This document shows positions 51,331 through 60,702 of a stretch of 64,000 nucleotides of DNA, one piece after another (the stretch's first letter is position 1; each line of letters starts with the position of its first letter). This DNA comes from Sindora glabra. Lineage: Eukaryota; Streptophyta; Magnoliopsida; Fabales; Fabaceae. Under the pieces are notes generated by a model. The model saw only the letters and a list, made by a program, of their open reading frames with translations, ran no database searches and was not told the DNA's origin. The DNA lies in assembly GCA_020226215.1 (NCBI GenBank), contig CM035233.1, forward strand, positions 72,297,317 to 72,361,316, in the 5' to 3' direction. The position numbers were made by a program, and so were the translations under genes.

Positions 51331-52019
51331 AGGGAGTCCATAATCCATACAGTGATTGGGTGCATGTTTTGTGGAATAGAGCATCTGTTCATGCATTGCA
51401 TTGTCCATTGAGCTTAGGGCCCGATATTTTGCTGGACCTGCCCATTAGCTGTGGTTGTTCTTTAGTCTGTTCCCATTCTTCTTTGGGCCGGCGTTACGGG
51501 GCCAAGTAATGAGATTGTCATTTGTATTCCTGATTAGATCATCAGAACTGATTGTTGGCAGTTGGCTGGCAGAAAGCTACTCCAATTGAAGCACGAAATA
51601 CCCTAAACTGATGCCATTTCCGCAAGTTAGTCACTTGGTCCAGAAGTGACCTTAGGACTTGAAATAGATACTTAGGACTTTCTAGTAAGGTTCTTAGTTA
51701 CCATATTCTGCGTAAATCATTTATTGGTCGAATATCTATTTTTTTTTAACTAAATCTAGACTTCGTTATATGTCTTATGTTTTTGGATCGTTTCTATATG
51801 TATTTCATGATGACAAAACTTTCTTTCTACCGTCCATTTAGCCTTGTCTTTTGTTTTTTCTTTGGCGATTTTCTGGTTCACAGCTGTGCGAGGCCATTAT
51901 TATGCTTTCCAGAAGGATTCATTTAGATGCAAGTAGTTTGATTTTATGATAGGCTACAATGAAAACAAAAATGGAGAATGCTGGCCTTTTGAGGTTGCCT
52001 TGCCTTGCATGGGACTGGG

Positions 52020-52925
52020 TGAAAACGAATTAAATTATTAACTCGGATTGATTTTTCCTAAAAATAAAATATATCACCAAAAATATTGCAAGAAAAATAA
52101 ATTAAGAGATTAACAATTTTTAACATGTAAAACCTTTCAATGTGAGAGTGAAAATCACGAGACTTAATCCAGTAAAAAAATCACTAATAAAATAATTGAT
52201 ACAATAATAATGTTCTCCTAACAATTTTAGGAGATAGCCAATATAAAATGCTTATCAAAATAGATGAAATTTTCAATAAAATTAACATAATAATTAATAC
52301 ATATTACTATTTAAAATCAATCAACAAAAAAAAAGAAAATCAATAAAAAATTATGCACTGTCCAAATTACCAACAATATACCTAAATTTAACATGAATCT
52401 AAGTAAATATAGTAATAAATTTTTTGGCATAATTTGGCAAAAATACATAAAATTTGTTCTCTTTCATTGTGATTATGCAGCATTTGATGCTTCTTCATGA
52501 AACCACAAAGGTAATCCTTTTAAACAAATGCATGCAAAACTAGGTGTGAATCGATTGAACAGAAGCCAATACACATATGGAATCCTATTCAGTCTTCTTC
52601 TTCTGATGTACCCAAAATCCTTGTTTGGATTCATATGTATGTAAGCCTACACATCATTGAAGGTTCATAATCTTTTTCCAAAAAGGATTTCACGTGAAGC
52701 TTAGGGGATTCCTTCTTCAATTCTGATTTCAAAATAGCACCTTAAAGCCACATAGAAACCAATTCACTGATTCATACAAATCTGAAGGCATTTTTGCCAT
52801 TTTCCTCGCAAAGTCAAATTTGACTTTTTACAAAAACAACCTAATAGACTTTTTTTTATATCAAATAATAAAATAATAAATATAAAGCAATTATGGGTCC
52901 ACTTAAGAGGAACCTACCATAATAA
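52020..52925 (-). repeat. 3' LTR of the Copia element
   Basis: Left copy in plus coordinates; bounded on its right by the polypurine tract of the minus-strand element. Its outer edge differs from the other LTR for the first 30 bp or so. Confidence 0.7.
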
Positions 52926-53122
52926 ATCTCCCCTCCTTCAATTAAGTGGAGAATATCATCATTCCGGCTTTTGAATAACATGCTTCAAATCTTTTTGATT
53001 TTTTAAAAGGTGGATAACTCTTAAAAGTTATTTTATTCTATTTTCCAACTAAACAATGATCACATTTTTGTAAATGCAAACTTTGCACTTCACATAATGC
53101 ATCTTTTTTTAGCTAAAATAGC

Positions 53123-53413
53123 TAGGGGTGCTTAACCGGCCAACCTGCATAGCCTGTGGGTTGGCCCACACAGGTCTAACTTGTTTAGGCCTGATCCGCT
53201 AAGGCTTACATTTTATGCAAGCATATTTTAATTAGTTCGATCCATATAAAAACTTGCAAAGCCCCAGACTTTACATTATAAATAGACTTAGTTTGCAGGT
53301 CAACTCACAGTTCGCATGGGCTTGGCCCACATGGGTTTGGTCCAGTGAGGGCCTAATTTTAGCAAATCTGATCCACGAAAGCCTATGGGTCAATAGCCAG
53401 TTAAGCATCCTTA
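53123..53413. mobile_element. hAT-type MITE nested in the Copia element
   Basis: The ends TAGGGGTGCTTAACCGGC and, inverted, TAAGGATGCTTAACTGGC match at 15 of 18 positions. A perfect 8-bp direct repeat, AAAATAGC, lies on each side (53,115-53,122 and 53,414-53,421), as expected for the hAT superfamily. It is 291 bp, GC-richer than its host element, and without a transposase. The clean target duplication makes this one of the best-defined insertions in the window. Confidence 0.85.
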
Positions 53414-53502
53414 AAAATAGCAATTCCTTTTTTATTCACATAACATAATCTCTTATGCTATAACTCAATCTCATCACCTGACTCTGTAAAATTAATAACA
53501 TC

Positions 53503-54739
53503 TCAGACAATTTTTGCTCGAGTCAAAAAAAGTGTAAAATACCTTAATCTTTTAGCCATAACTATAGAACCCTTAGTAAGCTTGCATTGGTCATGTGAGA
53601 AGAAATTATTATAGCATTTCTCATAAAATTTACCTATAGAAAATAGATTCAACTGAATGTTTGGAGTATATTTCACACTCTTGAGGGTTAATCTAATTCT
53701 ATTAAATATTTTTAGAATGATATCTTTAATAATAGCACACTTCATTACACCTTTATAAGTCAATCTTACATCTCTAAAATCACTAGGAGTGTAAAAGGAA
53801 AAATGTCCCTTCTGCATATAATATATGTAGAAGCATCATTATCAATTACCAACTAGTTTCATTCTCAATAAGGTTAATGACATCATCTTCATAAACCAAA
53901 AGAAATTAATCAATAGTTATATTAATCCGGTCTTTATCACTTTGATTCTCTTTACCTTTCCTTTTTTCTATTTGACTTTTCCTTTTATTATACTTTTTCA
54001 ACTTCCATCAATATTTCTCAATATGTCCTTTTTTGTTATAATAATGACACTCAATATTTTTAAATTTTTTTCTAAATTTGCTTTTGTTCTAATCTCTATT
54101 CCCTCTACCTTGACTCTTATTTATCCTCGTAGACTTAACCACTATAATATTTGACTCTGAAAAAGAAGAACCATGTAAGTTCCTTCCAACTCTTCATTTA
54201 AGATGCCATTTTTAGCAATATCCAAAGTCATCATACCATCTGGGATAGAATTAAATATAAACATTCTAAATGTCTCCAATAAGTCTGATAAATAACCAAG
54301 AAGCATCAAATTGTGAACTTCATCTTCAAATTTCATACTCATAGCAAAAAACTTATTAATAATCTCTTGAAAAGTATATAAGTGATTTGTCATTAGAGTG
54401 TCATCTTGATAATTTATGCTTATCATCAACTTTTATCAAGAATATTTTATTATTCTTAATCTTTGTAGCATATAACTTTTCGAGTTTAAGCCACAATATA
54501 TGAGCATGTGTTTCCTCTTCAATATGATTCCATGTATTCTCTTCTACCCATTATCTGATATATCCACAAACATACATATTCAACATATCCTATTCTAAAT
54601 TGGATTTATTTTTAGGTTTTTCAATACCAAATACTGACAAATAGTAATTTTTCACTTAAAACAAATCTTCCATCTTCCTTTTCTAGAAAGCATAATTCTC
54701 ACCATTCAAAAATATCATTCTACTTGTATTAGCCTCCAT
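53503..54739 (-). pseudogene. Copia gag and protease-region remnant
   Basis: The gag start MEANTSRMIFLNGENYAF reads from 54,739 and is cut by a stop where the family has a tryptophan. The frame 54,429-54,142 is a UBN2-type gag segment (YTFQEIINKFFAM, MKFEDEVHNLMLLGYLSDLL). The zinc knuckle near 54,055-54,010 is damaged: in C-H-Y-Y-N-K-K-G-H the second cysteine is tyrosine and the last is a TGA stop. The frame 53,817-53,503 matches the region between protease and integrase (YTPSDFRDVRL, VKYTPNIQLNLFSIGK, CKLTKGS). Non-functional. Confidence 0.75.
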
Positions 54740-54786
54740 CTTCACATAAGTAGAATATATTAAAACTTGAGCTCTGATACCACCAT

Positions 54787-55450
54787 TGGAAAAAATTACC
54801 ACAGTAATACATAGTGAAAAAATTAAATTATTAACTTGAAATAACTTTTCTCACACGTATAATAAAATATATCACCAAAAATATTACAGAAAAAATAAAT
54901 TAGGAGACTAGCAATTTTTAACTTGAAAAATTCCTCAATGTAAGAGTAAAAATCACAAGATCTCCTAGAATTTTTAACTTGGAAAATCTATTAATAAAAT
55001 AATGAATACAATGATAATGTTCTCCTAGAAATTTTAGGAAATAACCAATATAAAACACTTCATCAAAACAGATGAAATTTTTAATAAAATTAATATAGTA
55101 ATTAACATAAATTATTGTGTAAAATCAACCATTAGAAAAAAGAAAATCAACAGAAAATTATGCACAATATTGCTTAAATTACCAGCAACAAGATACTCAA
55201 ATTTAATATGAATTTGAATAAATATTATGATAAATCTTCTAACGTAATTTGTCAAAAATACATAAAATCTGTTCTCTTTCACCGTTATTGTGTAGCATCT
55301 GATGCTTCTTCACAAAACAACAAATGCAATCCTTTTAAACAAATGCATGCAAAACTAGGCGTGAATGGACTGAACGGAAGCCAATACACATACACGGAAT
55401 CCTATTCAGTCTTCTTCTTCTACTGTACCCAAAATCCTTATTTGGCTTCA

Positions 55451-55484
<34 letters not shown>

Positions 55485-55748
55485 AAAGCCTACATGTCAT
55501 TCAAGGTTCATAATCTTTTTCCAGAAAGGGTTTCGTACAAAGCCTAAAGAACTCCTTCTTCAATTCGAATTTCAAAATAGCACCCTAAAGCCACACGAAG
55601 ACCAATTCACCAATTCATACAAAACCAAAGGCATTTTTGCCGCCTCGCTCACAAAGCCAAATTTGACTTTTTACAAAAATACCCCAACGGACCTTTTTTA
55701 TATATAAAATAATAAATATAAAGCAATTATGGACCCATCACCACAACA
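54787..55748 (-). repeat. 5' LTR of the Copia element
   Basis: Right copy in plus coordinates. Its inner end TGGAAAAAATT lies four bases from the primer binding site and its outer end is ..CAACA. A TA microsatellite lies inside (55,451-55,474). The 101-codon frame at 55208-55513 is LTR sequence and not a gene. Confidence 0.7.
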
Positions 55749-56520
55749 CTCCCGAGGTTCTTGAATCAGTGGATGACAAAACCTTCAGAATATGAGTTAG
55801 TCATCATTTTAGACAGTTCGGAGCCACTCGCCATAAAAAAAAAACAATCATCCGATCAAAAGTACTGGGGCTTCATCTTATCATTCTGAGGAGGTGCTAT
55901 GCACTGACGTGTCATGTTGAAACAACTTAGGATTATAGATATTCTCTCCAACCTTGAGGCTTCAGCCACCACAAATCCCCAATGTTGATCACAATTAGCA
56001 ACGTCAACTTCATCTTATCAAGTATCGAGACTTCGTCATTTTCATAATGTTGTTGCCGAGTAGGTTATCAGAACTCTTTTTATTATTTATAACTCCTTGT
56101 AATTGCACAAGTTTTTTTCAGCTTAGAATTTCTCTTACAATGTTATGCACGATGGATTATATTAGGTTTATTTTAAAATTAATAAGACTAATTTAAATTA
56201 AAGTATAAAATAATGTTATAAGGCTCAAATCCAAATTAGTCGATATTTAATATTGTATTCAGATATTGAATGGTTTATAATAATAATAATGATAATAATA
56301 CAAGGACATTCCTCATCCACATCTACTATTCATATTTTTTTTACCTTTGTAACTATAGTCTACTGTGGACCTCATTGTATTATTAGGAGGGAAAAAAATC
56401 TATATTAAAAATAGATATGGGTTTAACAATTTGTAAAGCATATTAACGACATTTCTAGTGATATAATAATGGTACAAAATGAAACAAACTATGGATTTTT
56501 TTCCTCTCTTTGTTGTTTGG
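55749..56520. other. Intergenic DNA upstream of the PIL1-type promoter
   Basis: The part up to about 56,050 is mixed in composition and could be debris of another element; the rest is AT-rich with a TAA/TGA-like microsatellite at about 56,277. No gene seen. Confidence 0.35.
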
Positions 56521-56729
56521 GGAATATGTAAAATTATAGGTATATCTCAGTGCTTGACATTTCAATTGAAAATAAAACATGATTTTTATAATTGTAAAAG
56601 AAATTATGAACAGTTAGAAACGCAGCCAAGCTTTGCATATTAGTTTTCAGATCAAGCATTCCTTCTATCGAAGAATCAAAGTATTGGTTGGTAGAGAAAG
56701 ACAAAAGTATCGACAAACAAATGCTGAGC

Positions 56730-56757
56730 CACGTGAAGCCAATGGGATTATCACGTG
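56730..56757 (+). promoter_or_regulatory. Paired CACGTG G-boxes upstream of the PIL1-type gene
   Basis: Two palindromic G-boxes (56730-56735 and 56752-56757) lie 22 bp apart, with a CCAAT motif between them, about 1.06 kb before the start codon. PIF-type bHLH proteins bind this sequence, and Arabidopsis PIL1 is a rapid shade-induced PIF target with promoter G-boxes. The surrounding 56.5-57.5 kb is GC-richer, consistent with a promoter or leader. Confidence 0.5.
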
Positions 56758-57815
56758 AAGGGGAGTGACCGCTAGGAAATTTGCCCTCCCAAACACTGAA
56801 GATCTGAAAAGATACAAGAGGGTGAGGGTGTGGCTCCGTACTTAAGACCCCACTGAACGTTGAAAAGAGTGGTAGAAAAGGTCCTCCCAGGAAATGAAGG
56901 AACCCCATAATGGGCCTCACAATGCACCAAGACCTTAGATTCCTTTTTAGTGGGGTCTCCGTGGATGCGACTTTCATTACCCACCAATCTTTTGACGTTG
57001 CTCTTGTTCTCCAGTTCATCTCTCTTTCAGTTATGCTAATATTAATAACTTTTATTTTATCTTATATACTCTTATTCAACTAAAAATGTGTGATTATTGA
57101 GGTAAATTGTTTGCTTATTTATTAAGCATTTTCTCCTTTAAAGGGAAATTCGAGAAATTGATAACGACAATGGTGGGCATCTTGAGAGTCTTATGCCTTG
57201 TCCTTACCTTTCCATAATCGCAAATCGAAGGTGAATTGTATTCAGGATAAAGAGATGTTGTACCTTGTGAAAATCGTGACCTCTTGCCCAAAGAAAAGGG
57301 GTATTCCTTAGCAGGAGAAATATGAGGTTGGGTGCCAGTCATTTTGAATCCAACAAAAATAATTGGTGGGAAGTATAGGAAAAATAAGGTGGCGGCAAGG
57401 GCAAGATGCTTGGTGGTCCACTCTATCTGTTTGTACCAAACTTCCATAATGTGACAGATAGGACTGCCTGAATTCTGTGGCCACCTTTGAGAATACGTGG
57501 AATTCTACTTCGAGGGTAGCAGGAATTAATTGTCATTTGAAGACAACGTCGATTGTTAATTCAAGGATTTAAGTTGTCATACCTTCGTTATCACGTAGGG
57601 ATAAGATTATCATTTTGGGTGCAAGTTTCAAATCTGCTCTCAGTTGATTGCCATTTTATGAACTGAGATATTCTGGTTTCTGCTTCTAACGTGACTAAAT
57701 TTGTGTACAAGGCTAAGCCAGCTTTGATAGTTTGCTTCCACTTTCTATTAGGCCATAAGGTCTGAAATCGTCAGAAGCTGGCTAGTTATTATTATCATTA
57801 TTATTCGTCAGTTAA

Positions 57816-60702
57816 ATGGCTCGTAAGATGCTGGACTCAACTCCACCAAGCAGGCCCTCCCAAGAAGCATCCATGTACTTCAATATTATTTTGGATTATT
57901 TCTTTTTCATAATTAAGTGCTTCTTTCGTATTCCACAAGTAATCTTATTATATTTGCTTTCTTTTCCAGTTAAGACTAAAGGTGGCTGTTCTAATGGATT
58001 TATTTTGCAGGTATGGCAATAATTTTCTTGAGCTGTTATGCCAAAATGGCCAGATTCATGTGCAAGGAGATCCACCAAGAACAACGCGAAATGGTCCCTC
58101 GTGCATTGTGTACTCAGTAAACTCTCGTCGTGGTGAAGTCTATGATATTGAAGAAGATTCCCGCACTACAAAAAGGGCAAGGTTAAACACTCTAGACCGG
58201 CTTTTGGATAAATCAGGTCAAAGAAATTTTCATTTGGATTCTCCAAAGCTAAATCTTCAACAAAGCAAAAATGCCCATGATACCTATCAGTTTGATTTGC
58301 AGTATCCCAAAAGCAGCAATAATTCCATTAAGCATCTCCCCGATACTCATTTGATGCTGGAAGATAAATCTGCAAATCTAAGACCCAAGAAAGAATCTAA
58401 GATGACCAGGGGAGATCTCCAGCTTGCTTCTACCTCTGATAATAGTGAAATATGCACATCTTTCTTGCAGCAATGTTTAGATTCAACCCGGATGATGAAG
58501 AACCCAGCAACAAGAGGAGGTCCAATGCCAATTCCCATTAAGGTGAATAATTTCTCCAACTTCTCAAGGTACGCAGATACTTTCAAATCTACTCATCATC
58601 AGGGCAGCAATGAAACTCGGCCGACAAGTAGTCCGGCTTCAGCACGATTGGAGAAGATGAAAGCAGGCGAGGATGATAAGAAACCTACTGCAGCTGGTAG
58701 AACCAGTGAACCCGAATGTGTAGTAATTGACTCATCAAAATCTTCACATAGTCTAGAAGGATTTGGGGAGCAAACAGCTTTAACTGCTTCTAAAGCAAAT
58801 CCAGTGCCGCCGTTTGCACATAATGCTTATCAACTACTTCCTGATGAGCATTCCGAAGCTATTGGTCATGGCAATACCCTAATACGTGGATCCCATGGTA
58901 AACATTGTGACCGAACCTTAGCAGAAAATAGAGCAGCGAAGGGAAAATCTGTCACGGACCTTTGCAATGAACCCTTGATAGGATGTTCTTCATCTGTATG
59001 TTCCCCTGGAGCCTCCAGTGACCCTACATATTTGAGCAGGAAACATGAGGAAACCGATGAGTCAAATGATTTAAGTAATGTAAGTGAAGCCCTCACCTGA
59101 GATATATGTATACTCTCATGCTTAGTCACCAAACATGCATGATTCTTAAGAAACAGAATTTGTTGCAGAATGATGATGAGGCAGAAGGAGTAACAAACGA
59201 AGCACCAAGAGCCAAAAGAAGCCGAAGTTCAGAGGTCCATAATTATTCAGAAAAGGTAAGGAAACGTTGATGAAAAACAGTCAAGGGATGAAAGTTCTTG
59301 GAGATTCATTGTTTTCTAACTGGTCATTGTTGCGTATGTTTGCAGAAGCAGAAGCGAAGAGATAAGATTAACAAGAAGATGCGTGCATTAAAAGAGCTTA
59401 TACCGAATTGCAATAAGGTATAGAAACTCTTAGAAGTCCAGAAACCTCGTGTCTTGTGTTTTTTAGCCTTTATTTATCATTTGGAAGATCCGTCACTTAT
59501 TTTAATTTAAAAATATTTCTTCTTTGTATGTTTCTTAGATGGACAAAGCTTCAATGCTTGACGATGCCATTGGGTATATCATGGCCCTTAAACTTCAATT
59601 ACAGGTGAAGTTTATTTCTGTTGTTTCATTCACATTTTTTTCCTGAATCATTGTCGCTACTTCTACACATTATCTACGCCTCTTGACTAGCTTGAAGCAG
59701 TTGGGGAAACACACTTTTTTCATTTTTTCCATTTTGCTGAATATCCTCATGGAATTCTGAACCCTGGTGTTATGATGCAGATTATGTCCATGGGGACTAG
59801 TCTTTGTATGCCTTATATGATGTTACCTGCTGGGGCTCATCATATGCCTCAGTTCCCAGCAATGGGTGCTGGAATGGGTTTGACGCCTAACCCAGCCCTA
59901 CCTTGCAGCCTACCTCAGTTCCCTCCTCCACTACTAGCACCCGCTTCTCTGCCTGGCATCAACGACAATAGACTCCAGATGTTTGGACTCCCAAACCGAG
60001 TATTGCCTATGTCAATTTCTCATCCGCCTTTCATTCCTATGATGCTTGGAAAACCTTCCACACAACCCATTGTTGCGCCCCTCAAGGCAACCTCTTCTTC
60101 CTTAACAACTTCAATGGACTCAGTGGCTGACAACTCAGATCATAATGCCAAGGTTCAATGTGCAGTGATGCAAACATCGAATCAGGTTTGTCCTTTCACC
60201 TAGCCAGCTATTCCTTTATTTCCCACAATATTAAAGAACAAAAGGTTAATGGGCAGTGAGTAAAAGAAAATTGCTACAAACTAGAAAGATCAAGAGTATT
60301 AATGAGATCAAAGATTATTAAAAAAGAAAAAAAAAATCGATTTTAAGAAAGATAGAATTCTGATTATGAATTGCAAGACTCAGACAGCTTACAATTCAAT
60401 GATGTACTGCTCGAATACATTGATGAAATGGTCTTTGTAGACTTGAGATCAACACTAAAGGTTAATGGATCTATAATAGCAACGGATGTTATTCAAATTG
60501 ACTCCCCATTGAACGGAGTGAAATAGGACTGAAATAACAAGCAGAATTTCTAAGTGATTCGTACACCGACAATAGACAGGTGTGAAAAAAAAAATATCTC
60601 GTTGCTTAACAATAAATACCACCAATATGATTTAATTGGCCAGATCATACTTTGACCATTTATATTTGTGATTTGCAGGCGCCAAAGTTACGACCATCCT
60701 GA
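57816..60702 (+). CDS. PIL1: PIL1/PIF-clade bHLH transcription factor
   Basis: A nuclear G-box-binding bHLH factor of the phytochrome-interacting clade, acting in light and shade responses. Seven exons (57816-57874, 58011-59079, 59169-59255, 59352-59417, 59539-59604, 59781-60185, 60679-60702) join in phase to 591 aa. TAA directly precedes the ATG; the MARKMLDST start recalls a PIF3-type N-terminus that has lost its first residues. The phytochrome-B-binding APB motif reads LELLCQNGQ: E27, L28, G33 and Q34 are kept, and the usual tryptophan is cysteine, as I recall for Arabidopsis PIL1 (E-L-V-C-E-N-G-Q). VNNFSNFSRYADTF (about 198-211) resembles the PIF1/PIF3 APA motif. The bHLH spans about 397-449: KRSRSSEVHNYSEKKRRDKI, with the DNA-reading residues H400, E404 and R408, then MDKASMLDDAIGYIMALKLQ. 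Two acceptors six bases apart start exon 4; the second gives the family length. The last exon, seven codons, is the least sure. Confidence 0.88.

Larger units (their letters stand above)
49640..51950 (+). pseudogene. ASY3: Decayed homologue of meiotic axis protein ASY3
   Basis: ASY3 is a coiled-coil component of the meiotic chromosome axis that works with the HORMA protein ASY1 in synapsis and crossing over. Pieces of its C-terminal coiled coil appear in the correct order: ESDWTEQNPED (49,650-49,682), SAADEIHLQLLNV (about 49,885), SLGKLKRKLLATRGEG (about 50,025-50,070, after an AG at 50,010), IHRKFKEEVN and LEGLKLVQIEIKD (50,585-50,670), GNLMLQVEEATGIQLNYAQK (50,976 on) and TVRG (51,894 on, in phase with the previous exon). 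These recall Arabidopsis ASY3 segments S-E-E-I-H-L-E-L, K-T-K-R-K, I-H-E-K-F-K and S-A-R-G-K-M, compared from memory. In-frame stops occur at about 50,421 and 50,625, there is a frameshift near 50,632, and one exon is duplicated. The N-terminal half, expected to be over 400 codons, is not visible. The genes on either side are the Arabidopsis neighbours of ASY3. I consider it a pseudogene. Confidence 0.65.
52020..55748 (-). mobile_element. Internally deleted Copia LTR retrotransposon
   Basis: Two long terminal repeats in the same orientation (52,020-52,925 and 54,787-55,748) flank about 1.9 kb. They share landmarks throughout, for example ATATCACCAAAAATATT, CTTCTTCATGAAACCAC versus CTTCTTCACAAAACAAC, and AATAAATATAAAGCAATTATGG, but differ at many sites. 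The primer binding site TGGTATCAGAGC (minus strand, 54,782-54,771) fits initiator methionine tRNA. A purine tract (GGAGGGGAGA) abuts the left LTR near 52,930. Between them remain gag and a protease-region piece only; integrase, reverse transcriptase and RNase H are gone. The left edge of the left LTR seems to lack about 30 bp and no target duplication was found. It cannot move on its own; the many LTR differences point to an old insertion. Confidence 0.8.

Noticed and set aside
53242..53448. Plus-strand frame in the Copia interior as a gene
   Set aside because: It lies inside the nested hAT-type MITE and stops in its flank.
56534..57019. 161-codon minus-strand open frame as a protein gene
   Set aside because: No recognisable domain, overlaps a second frame, and lies over the G-box promoter region of the PIL1-type gene; kept only as a low-interest observation.
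58347..59132. Minus-strand frames opposite PIL1-type exon 2
   Set aside because: Shadows of a real exon on the plus strand, no start context or motif.
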